A DNA stretch of 64,000 nucleotides. It comes from Gnetum montanum (Eukaryota; Streptophyta; Gnetopsida; Gnetales; Gnetaceae). Made by a program: the position numbers and the translations under genes. Below, piece by piece: positions 55,981 through 64,000 of this stretch (within the stretch, counting starts at the first letter, position 1; the number at the start of each line of letters is the position of its first letter). The stretch covers positions 154,563 through 218,562 of the forward strand of contig MNCI01036200.1 in the NCBI GenBank assembly GCA_015680685.1, in the 5' to 3' direction. The notes under the pieces are model-generated. The model was not told the DNA's origin. It saw only the letters and a program-made list of their open reading frames with translations, and made no database searches.

Positions 55981-57940
55981 TACCCCCATGACTGAATGAA
56001 AACTCATCTTCGAGTTCCTTACAAAATATTGGGAAGGTATGGGATTATTGACTAATTGACAACTGACGGTGGAATGGGATGATAGACTCAACGCGCCCAG
56101 TGAACGGATCAATAAGATATTACAACATTAGTGTTCATGACCATTGTGGTGAAAACTCGTACATAAATGACATCCAAGTCTTTATTTGGTAGCTTGCAGA
56201 GAAAGAGAGAGAGAAAATAAAGCGTGTTGCTACTAATGCTAAGATTGTGCCTTCTGTTGTTTATCCGTAGCCACGCCACTAGACTTGCTCTTTTCATAAA
56301 TGCTCCAGTTCTGGTCCATCCTAAGTGCTTCTCCCAAGTCCAATCCATTGTTTGTATGATTGCCATCTACACACACAACATAGTCACAAATGAGCAAGGA
56401 TAAATAAACCACAATGTAGTTGATACCTTGCCTCGATATGAAGTGCATTAGCTGAGTTGTGGTTATGGAAGAAACTAGTTCAGAGATTTATCACAGGTGA
56501 CTACCCAAGGTGTATGGGTTAGGTGAATAGTAAAATGAATAAAATTGAAAAATTTGTGCTAGGGCCCCCACAACTAAGAGCGAACCTTTGGTAGCTATAA
56601 GAGGGAAAAATGTGAGGAACAAGAAAGATGGGAAAAAATAACAACAACAACATCAATAAAATGGATGTCATGGATGGGGATGAAACAAGAAATTATTGAT
56701 TGCAGAAAATGTTTAAGAACAAGAAGTTAACAATTGCACCAAAAAGGAATGTCAGTGGATCCTCCCCACAGTAGGCTCATGTCTTTTATGCCTTGACAAA
56801 CCTACAAACCAAAGAGTCCGTAGGCTCTAGGAATGTCATTTGGAAGCAAGAGTTAAAAGCTTACCCACAAGAATTCACCAAGGAAAAATAATGCATCAAC
56901 CTAGAATGGACTAATGATAAAACTGGAAATGAGGTGGAAAATGGAAAGAAAGATGGAGATGAGAGAATGGAATGGAATCCCAAGAACAAGGTTGTGTAAA
57001 GCCCCTTGTGTATTTTATGGTTAATGTGACTAAGTAGAACTCATCCCAAATCCAGACTCAAACAAACCACATCTAGTGACCTCGCATCAACACACTTGAC
57101 CAATCCATCCACTTGAAGCAACAAGAATGCTTCCACAAAGAGTCACCACCATTTCGAGGAGAGCGAGGTGGAGAAGTAGGAAGTGAGAAAGGGCCTTAGT
57201 TAGAGGAAACCTTCAAGCATGGGTAACATGTCTTTCCAGTTCCATAACCAATGCTTGTAGCCCATATTGCTTTATTATGTCTAAGGGGTGTGCTTTGAAT
57301 TCTCACTCTTTTTTTTATTTTTATTTTTGTGAGAACTACACCATGCAAAGACTTATTTTATTCACTCAGCTTCTCAATTTTTGAACAATGTCAGAATGGC
57401 AAAAAACCCAAGAAAAAGCATCCAAGCACCTAAGAGAATGGCCAGCACAAATACACCAAATCCCCTTGAAGTCACACCCTTTTCATCCTTTGAGTCTTTC
57501 CTTGGTTTGAAAAGTACTCAGCCACCAATTCATTAAAATTTTACTTAGAAAAAAGGGACTGTACAGTTCCAAGCCAAAGGAAACCATAGAGTTATATGAA
57601 TGAGTGGATTGCATGGACTCATTGCCTATTTTACCAAAAGAACCATACCTTAATATCAGCATCATAATTCAAAGGTAAAAACCAAACATTAGCAATCAAT
57701 ATGATATAATTCAATCCACCATCATGAGCATTTATTGGATGATGAATAAAAGTAATCAAGCAAACAAAGAAATAGCAAAAATATGAATGATGGTGTAAAA
57801 AAAAATAAGAAAAGTTGAAAGAATGTATAAAACAAAAAATGTGTAAGAAAAAAATTCAAAAAGAACTGAGGGCCTAAAATGGTTAGCATAGGTAGCCATC
57901 TCCCCTACGATTGAGTTGGAAGGAAGAGATCTAAAATAGT
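55981..57940 (-). repeat. Post-integrase 3' region of element F
   Basis: Reversed PPT at 55981-55995 (tacccccatgactga), a second PPT-like motif near 56565-56580 (cccccacaactaag) and a third near 57908 (cccctacgattgag). The (GA)n stretch near 56200 and the 'gtggatcctcccc' block near 56756 are shared with the other copies. No ORF2 or internal TATA module is recognised. Confidence 0.78.
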
Positions 57941-57949
57941 GACTAGGGT

Positions 57950-58535
57950 TATCCATCAACAGAGGTAGCATGTGTACTAGCAATCCTAAGCTCATGGAAA
58001 GGTTTGGTTTGTTGCACGTTGACCAAAATTTTCTTATCCAAGCTCTTAGGTTTGTATATTATCATGGCCCCTGAAGGAAAATTTGCATAGATAATATAAG
58101 GTCCTTCCCATAGTGTTTGAAATTAAGTATGTTGTGGCACATGTGTGGGATTCCAGTAGAGAACCTTATCTCATGGCTAATATTTAACTAGCCTAATTCT
58201 TAGGTCATGACGTTGTTTATTGAAGGCCTTGTGCAATTCGCTAGATGACAAGGCAGCTAATCAGTTTTCATCTAGCAAGTTAAGGGTTACTAATTGTTGT
58301 TTTTGTGCTAGATCAAGGTTAAGGTTGAGGTCACATGTTGTGGATAGCGTTGGTAATTTACCGTACACTAAATCATAGGGAGAGTAGCTTGTATGGATTT
58401 TCTTTGTGGAGTGGTATGTCCAAAGAGCATTGTTCAGTTTAGTGCTCCAGTCTCACCTAAACTTGCTAATGGTTCTTATCAATATCTTTGTAATCTCCCT
58501 GTTGGTAACTTCTGCTTGACTGTTCACTTGGGGGT
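57950..58535 (-). pseudogene. Integrase fragment of element F
   Basis: Minus reading from 58535: 'NNPQVNSQAEVTNREITK' contains the Glu of the DDE core. 'LNNALWTYHSTKKIHTSYSPYDLVYGK' follows in parts, then 'LDLAQKQQLVTLNLLDEN', 'HDLRIRLVKY', 'LWEGPYIIYANFPSGAM' and 'ILVNVQQTKPFHELR'. Very similar to element B, with few stops. Cut at 58535 by the LTR of element E. Confidence 0.85.
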
Positions 58536-60109
58536 TGTAACGATGGAAAACGTCAATCACTGGAAAATACCGAACGAAGATCCGTGTACATAGTTTTAAC
58601 CATGAATTCGTGTGAGGGCCGTGCTAGAGATAAAACGAATCCGCGGTGCCTTGAACGGTTTTGTCGATCAGACAGGGACTTACTTAACCAGTAAATTAAC
58701 GAATATCGTGACAATATACGTATTATATAGATATTCCATGAAACAAATTGATTCGATGAATCATAGAAGGAGTAGAAAACAATGTAAATAACTTGAAATA
58801 ACGACAACGTCAACGCGACAAGGAAAATCAGATTTAGAAAAGATGCGCAATTCCAAGATCTATGTTTTGACTCGAAGGCTAAGTATATTGTATACAAAGT
58901 TCCAACAACAAACTCTGCTTATCTTGTGTGAAGCATAAACAAAACAACAAGAATGAAGGAGTACAGAATGAAGCTCGATCTACCTCGTAAGCCAAAAGTG
59001 AAATGCAAGGAAGGTCAAGTCTGGAGGTCTATCGATCAACTGTTTCTGATCAATAAACCTTGCCAATCATACGAGATGATCTCTCGATCTCTAATCTACT
59101 CTTTTTGCCTTCGTTAGTCTTTGCTCAAAGCTACTAATGATCGCCAAATGAAGAGAACTATATTTTTGCCAAAAGACTAATCGCTCCTGCTACCAATGCT
59201 CAAACAATGTCTTTTGTCTTTACAAAAGGAAGGAAGATCCCTTTTTTTTTCCACCAACTGGAGTATTTATAGGTTCAGTATTACGTGGAGAAGGCATGGC
59301 CCTGATGACACGTGTCTCAAACTTTCAAAATGCCATTGACTTGGCCAATTTTATGTTGAAAATGGTCATGTCGCATCACATTTTGGGCAAAGTACGCTGT
59401 CAACCACTCCTGCTGAAGCCGCCTTATGATTATGCTACGATATGCTGATAAGCGTATTGCTACGTATGGATAGCAGGTGCGTGTCTGTACTGCATTAGCT
59501 GGCCTTACGCTGTATTATACTTGTTTACATTGCCTAGCATGACAGAGCGTAATAGAGCATAGAAGTAGTTAACTCAAGCTGCTATACGCTTATTTACGCC
59601 GCAAAGCGTAATCGAGCGTAAAATGGTCAACTTCACAATAAGTTACGCTTGTTTACGCTACGTAGCATAATAAACGTAAAGCGACTAATTTGCAAAAGAA
59701 GAAGTCAATTTTCCACGCTTCTTTGGACTCTGACTTTGGCTTCCTCAAAGCTCATTACACTGCTCCACGTAATGGAACATAAATTCAGCCTTGAACAAAA
59801 GACTTAGCGGTATATGCGACAAGTCTTATATCACGCTGCTTAGGCCTTAAACTTTGTCGAATTCACCGAAGCAAGTTACTTTATGATATTAGGCTACATT
59901 AAGCAGAGTTACGCTGAGCGACATTATGCTATGTTGCGTAATGTAGCGTAAAGAGATAAAAGAAAGTAAGGTTGGAATTTGTAAGAAACTTGGAGACTTG
60001 ATGTTGTGCACCTCTTTGCCTTGTTCTGTCTTCTGGATTTCTGTTGCAAACTTTTGCCCGAATCGTGAATCTTCGACCTAGGCCAATTCACAATTTTCAT
60101 GGTGTTTCA
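58536..60109 (-). repeat. 3' LTR of Tat-lineage element E (about 1.57 kb)
   Basis: On the plus strand it runs TGTAAC...GTTTCA, with imperfect terminal inverted repeats, and the PPT lies just beyond. The TATA on the minus strand is CCTATAAATAC (about 59267-59277), giving U3 of about 830 bp and R-U5 of about 730 bp. U3 (59390-59960) is packed with TTACGCT/AGCGTAA words forming short inverted repeats. The left end was placed where the integrase frame of element F stops; it could be off by a few bases. Confidence 0.75.
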
Positions 60110-60122
60110 ATGGCCCCTCTTT
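60110..60122 (-). other. Polypurine tract of element E
   Basis: The minus strand reads AACAAAGAGGGGCCAT directly before TGAAAC, the LTR start. Confidence 0.7.
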
Positions 60123-61317
60123 GTTGACATTTAGAGGGCTTACCCGGAAGACCTCGACAAAGAATACGAAACATCAGATGGGTAAAAGTACCAACAGTGT
60201 TCATCGACGGTTACTCAAGTGTCGCCCCATCAATGTAGAAGTGCAGAAATGAGGGAAATGGGAGATAAAATGGTACGGGAGGGAATTCTTACAGAGGTAA
60301 GAGGAGAGAGGTTCGGGGAAGACTCAAAAGAGGTTTGGGCAAGACTCAAGTGTGTGAGTATAGCTTTTCGCACATAAGCAATTAGGCCTCCTGCTACGAT
60401 TGCATTTGCATGGAGTTGTGCCATCAAATTGTAGATGAAGGGGCTTGCATAGATGAATTGTGTTGCGTTTGCATGGCCTGGATGAGTTGTGTTTCATCCA
60501 TTTTGCTGACTCCCTTTTTTTTTGGGCGTCCACTAGGCGAGTTGTGTTGCACCAATTCATGGACTTGACTGTAATGCAGATGCATAAAGTGTATGCTGCG
60601 TATTCACATTTTGTACAAAGAAAGCAAATGGAATGGTTAAGGAGGGGAATAAGAGCAAGAGGTAGGATTATAAGGAAAACAAGGTTGCGCTCCTAAGTAG
60701 ACAGGCTAACCTAAGCAGCCATCTCAAAACATTATTTGTACTTTAGTGCTCAGGTGAACGTATTTTTGAACGACGTCCTCGTAGCAAGTAACCTACAATC
60801 AAAGAAGAAAATAGAGGACACCATTTCTCAGCCGAATCACTGGAGAAGTTGTTGAAACAAGTACCATTCGGGGCAAGAAAGAGTGAGCGGGCCATGAGCA
60901 CAGGACCATAGCAAGAGGCCAGGGTCTCAATGTTGATGCTCGGCCCAGCATATCGCCGCCAAAGAAAATCAGACTCATCGCACCCAACTAGTTATGCAAA
61001 GAACCAGCTAGGTGAATCTGTGAAGCCAAAGTCTGATAGTGATGGTGAACGGAGATCCCCAAGGTCGTGGTTGATGAGAACTCCTTTGGGGCTTTGGACG
61101 ACGAAACTAACCTCTCAGAGGTGCCACCGCTGAAATGGGTGTAGTGACAGCATCTCCGAGGGATCAGTAGTATGCCTTTCAGCATATCCAAGGAATCAGC
61201 AGAATGCCCATGACGTAGCGATGCTGGGGCTGTCCCAACATCCCACCTTGTTCGTTTTGTAGCTACGTAGAGACGCTTACGCTCACTTGATTCGTATGTT
61301 AGCGGTCTGTAGGTCCC
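60123..61317 (-). other. 3' untranslated region of element E
   Basis: Between the minisatellite and the PPT. Frames on both strands are short and unrecognised. A loosely repeated 'gatgagttgtgtt' / 'gatgaattgtgttgcg' lies at 60440-60560. Confidence 0.55.
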
Positions 61318-61849
61318 AGTTTTAAGTCTTGGTAGACTGCTGTTGCTGGTTTTAAGTCCCAGCAGACCATGGTCCTGGTTTAAAGTCTGGGTAGACTGAA
61401 AAATGCTAGTTTTATGTCATAGCGGATGGTGGTAGAGCTGATTTATGGTCTCAGTAGACCGTGCTGTGGATGTCAGTTTCATGTCATGACCCAGGGACAA
61501 ATCTATGTTGGTTTCACGTCTTAGCAAATGGATACTTACCTGTGCTAGTTTTATGTCATGGTAGACAGCTGATGCCAGTTTAGCGTCATGGCGGATGCGT
61601 GTAGGAAATGCCAATTTTACGTCTTGGTGGACCTATACAACACTACTAGTTTTACGTCGTAGCAGACGATTGCAATTTGCCAATTTTACGTCATGGTGGA
61701 CGATCGTTGCTAGTTTAGCATCGTGGCGGACGCATGTAGAAAGTGCCAGTTTTACTTCATGGTAGACGATTGTCGCCAGTTTAGCGTCGTGGTGGACGCA
61801 TGAGGAGACTGCCAGTTTTATGTCGTAGCAGAAGATTGTTGCACATGAC
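61318..61849 (-). repeat. Minisatellite of about 16 units of 29-36 bp in element E
   Basis: Plus-strand units begin (a/c)AGTTTTA(c/t)GTC(a/g)T(g/a)G(c/t)(g/a)GAC and are followed by a variable 8-16-bp part, e.g. 'gccagttttacttcatggt' and 'gccagtttagcgtcgtggt'. Array between integrase and 3' LTR, a known position for tandem repeats in Tat elements. Confidence 0.88.
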
Positions 61850-61869
61850 GTTAACACTAGATATGCAGC

Positions 61870-63200
61870 TAGATGTAGTATCAATTCAGGTATATATGGT
61901 TCATGGGATTTGGTAACTCGTTGCTGTTGATATCTGCTAACTTGAACGCATCATTGCCTTACACGTCGGCCACTAAGAAAGGGCCCTCCCAGTTTGCAGA
62001 GAATTTTCCTACTAGTTCGTGAACATCCTTGAGAACCAAATCTCCCTTCTCGATTGGGTGTTTTTGAAGATTATGATGGTGCTTCTACCTTTGCTTATCT
62101 TGATACTTTTCTATGGTATCAAGCGTCTGTATTCGCTTCTCTTCTACTGAGTCCAAATCCATGATTCGAGACTTGGTGTGTTGAGCATCATTTATAATCG
62201 TGGAGAGGACCATCTGCAGAGAAGGAACTTGTAATTCAAGGGGCAACACCACCTCAGATCCATAGACTAAGCTATAGGGTGTACTGTCTGTAGCTGTTCT
62301 ACATGTGGTATGATATGCCCATAGCACATAGAGGATCTTTTCATGCCATCGTCTCTTGTTACTGTTGAGCATTTTCTTGAGCAAATTGATAATGACTTTA
62401 TTCATTATTTCAACTTGACCATTCACTTATGAGTAATAAGGCGAGGAAAAAGATTGTTTGATACCAAGGCTATCACAAAAAGATTTGGTTTCCACACTGC
62501 TAAATTGTGGCCCATTGTTGGTCATGATAGTCATCGGGAGGCCAAATCTAGTTACGATGTTGTCTAAAATGAAATGGTAGATCTTTTGGGATGTGATCTT
62601 TCGCAAAGGGATGGCTTCCACCCACTTCGTGAAATACTCAGTAGCGGTGATTATGAAGATGTGACCTGCGGAAGATTTTGGTGCAATAGGCCCTATAATG
62701 TCTAATCCCCATCGTTGAAAGGGCCATATAATTTGAGTCGTGTGTAGTTCCGTAGGCGACACATGTATAAGGTTTGCATAACATTGACACATGTCGCACA
62801 TTTTAACCTTTGTAAGACAATATTTTTCCATATACGGCCAATAATATCCTAAGCGATGGATTTTAGCGACCATGGCTTGTGGGGCTACGTGTCCTCCGCA
62901 TAGTCCCTTGTGAACTTCGTCGACTATACGTTGTGTTGATCTTTGTTAATGCAAGTAAGCAGTACTCCATCGAAATAGCGTCTACAAAGGGTACTATATC
63001 CTATGATGACGTATTTCCTAGCTCTCTTATGTATTGCATCTTTTTGTGCACGTGTTAGCTCATGTGGTGGTTCACCATGCAGGAGGTAAGTTTTAATGTT
63101 ATCGTACCACTCTAGCATTCTATCCGTGAGCAGTGAAGATATTTGTGCCATCTAAATGACAAGATCTGCACACTCTATCATTAAGGCGGGGCAAGTGTCA
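61870..63200 (-). pseudogene. Integrase of Tat-lineage element E (inactivated)
   Basis: Zinc-binding segment near 62780-62925 ('VHKGLCGGHV' across a frameshift, 'VKMCDMCQCYA'). Catalytic core: 'WGLDIIGPIAPKS' with the first Asp; 'TNNGPQFSS' with Asn in place of the second catalytic Asp (codon at 62517-62519); 'NGQVEIMNKVI' with the Glu. C-terminus 'ELVGKFSANWEGPFLVADV' (62000 region) with a GPF motif, ending 'NELPNPMNHIYLN'. An in-frame TAA at 62427-62429 (family consensus Gln) and a frameshift near 62925 also break it. Integrase would insert the element cDNA. Confidence 0.88.
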
Positions 63201-63349
63201 AACAGATGCGGCGGCACATTCAATGCTAATGTAGCCAGTGCATCGGCTAGCGTGTTGTCATTTCGAGGCATGTGTTGGGCATTAGTTGTTGTGAACTACT
63301 TTAGAAGATCTTTAGCCATATCACAGTAGGGCCGTAAATGTGTAGCCTT

Positions 63350-63955
63350 TCAGGCATAGACCCCTGTGATTTGATGGATAATGAGCATCGAATCGCCCCT
63401 AATCGCCAGGTGTTGAACGTCAAGCTCTTTGGCTGTTAATAATCCCCTGAGGAGCCCCTCGTACTCTGCCACATTGTTTGTACAGGGGAAGGTCAAGTGG
63501 TAGGTGTGCAGATGTACATCCTCAGGTGACAGCGTAATGACCGTGGCGGCACTGCCACCTCTAGCGGTTGAAGCTCCGTCAAAATGTAACATTGCTTTGA
63601 GGCTTGTTAGAATAGGGGTTAGACTATGTACATGTTCGTTGGAAAATTCAGGCTCTATCGTCGCCTGACTGTCAATAGGTGATGTTATTAGTTGGTCGGC
63701 TATCGCTTGGCCTTTCGTAGAAGATTGACCAATGTAATGCAAATCGAATTCTGTTGTGATAGCTTTCCAACGAGCTGTCCTACTACTTTCATATAGGTTG
63801 TGCGTAATAGCTCTAAGGATGTTATTTTTGCAGATTATATTGACTTTACTACGGAAGAGATAGTGTCTGCACTTTTTGAGCGTAAACACTAACGCTAAAT
63901 AATTACGCTCTACTTCATTATACCTTGTTTCATATGCACATAGAGCATGACTCAA
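63350..63955 (-). pseudogene. Dual RNase H region of Tat-lineage element E
   Basis: An open 201-codon frame with two RNase H domains in tandem. First, the retroviral-type domain ('YNEVERNYLALVFTLKKCRHY', in parts, to 'KGQAIADQL'), with the usual Thr-Asp replaced ('IICKNNIL') as in other Tat elements. Then an archaeal/plant-type RNase H (residues about 118-201): 'LHFDGASTARGGSAA' (Asp), 'NNVAEYEGLLRGL' (Glu), 'LAIRGDSMLII' (Asp), catalytic residues intact. This tandem arrangement is the mark of the Tat lineage. RT should lie beyond the right edge. Stops between 63150 and 63350 separate it from integrase. Confidence 0.88.
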
Positions 63956-64000
63956 GTAATAGATGGGTACTTCTAACCCATCATCTCTCTTTTGACAGAG
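63956..64000 (-). pseudogene. RT/RNase H junction of element E, cut by the window edge
   Basis: The last 45 bases continue the polyprotein upstream of RNase H ('DDGLEVPIYYLS'-like minus reading with Lys/Arg before it). The RT domain itself lies outside the window. Confidence 0.6.

Larger units (their letters stand above)
54961..58535 (-). mobile_element. Element F, Athila-like, 5' part cut off by element E
   Basis: Minus orientation: integrase C-terminal half (57950-58535), 3' region (55981-57940), PPT, 3' LTR. Its remaining upstream part is presumably on the far side of the Tat element, beyond the window. The three-level nest is LINE, then F, then E. Confidence 0.82.

Noticed and set aside
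55689-55995. Two ~94-codon frames with a perfect Ile/Thr repeat
   Set aside because: They are translations of the palindromic CTCTAATAATTAGAG array in U3 of an LTR, not protein genes.
61318-61849. CRISPR-like array of ~30-bp repeats
   Set aside because: Repeats are variable, there are no unique spacers of constant length, and the context is a plant retrotransposon 3' region.

Overview
The window looks like part of a very large, repeat-filled seed-plant genome. A conifer or other gymnosperm is the best guess, but nothing here proves it. About 80-85% is recognisable retrotransposon sequence, mostly decayed and inserted one into another. I see one credible host gene, an intronless pectin methylesterase/invertase-inhibitor-like (PMEI) gene on the minus strand at 50498-51067, in a GC-rich island. 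There are no rRNA genes, convincing tRNA genes or CRISPR arrays. Single N characters at 20134, 32655, 35583, 41238, 41618 and 43214 mark unresolved joins, and at least two sit at visible assembly faults.

Most of the DNA (about 1-13.3 kb, 15.0-28.7 kb, 32.4-45.9 kb and 55.0-58.5 kb) belongs to one Ty3/gypsy family. It is Athila-like by its protease, its FMDD reverse transcriptase and its tRNA-Asp-type primer-binding site (a perfect TGGCGCCGTTGCCGGGGA at 24431-24448, minus). The LTRs are about 0.8-1.0 kb, begin TGATGA and end TCATCA, and follow a polypurine tract ending GTCGTGGGGGTA. Assembled from the broken copies, the order is LTR, PBS, gag, protease, RT, RNase H, integrase, a long 3' region, an internal TATA promoter, a second ORF (ORF2, about 930 codons, with a domain like the 'putative plant transposon protein' family followed by a coiled coil), PPT, LTR. 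No single copy holds all of this intact.

Layout: 1-9448, a minus copy (copy 1: integrase, RNase H, RT, protease, gag, 5' LTR) with an inverted fragment at its left end. 9449-13320, a plus copy (copy 2: gag and protease remnants, pol deleted). 14.9-28.7 kb, remnants of a plus element (host A) split by a solo LTR (14980-15844), by a young complete element (copy 3, 16124-25409, minus, TSD CCAAC, gag plus ORF2 and no pol) and by a second solo LTR (27252-28261, TSD ATTGT). 28.7-32.4 kb, AT-rich with nothing recognised. 32.4-45.9 kb, a minus LTR with 3' region, then a plus ORF2 element (host C) split by a plus gag-pol element (element B, about 35335-43449). 46.4-49.2 kb, an older gag-protease remnant (minus) and a LINE 3' end (plus). 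49.2-54.0 kb, the genic interval with the PMEI gene. 54.0-54.96 kb, a LINE RT fragment interrupted by a minus Athila-like element (element F, 54961-58535), itself interrupted by a Tat-lineage gypsy element (element E, 58536 to the window end) with two RNase H domains, a decayed integrase and a 16-unit minisatellite in its 3' region.

The retroelements are not likely to be active as they stand. The gag of copy 3 is the only long intact retroelement ORF; pol genes and ORF2 copies carry stops, frameshifts or deletions. The most interesting pattern is ORF2 with its own upstream promoter: in two copies the promoter carries the same palindromic motif as the U3 of that copy's own LTR.
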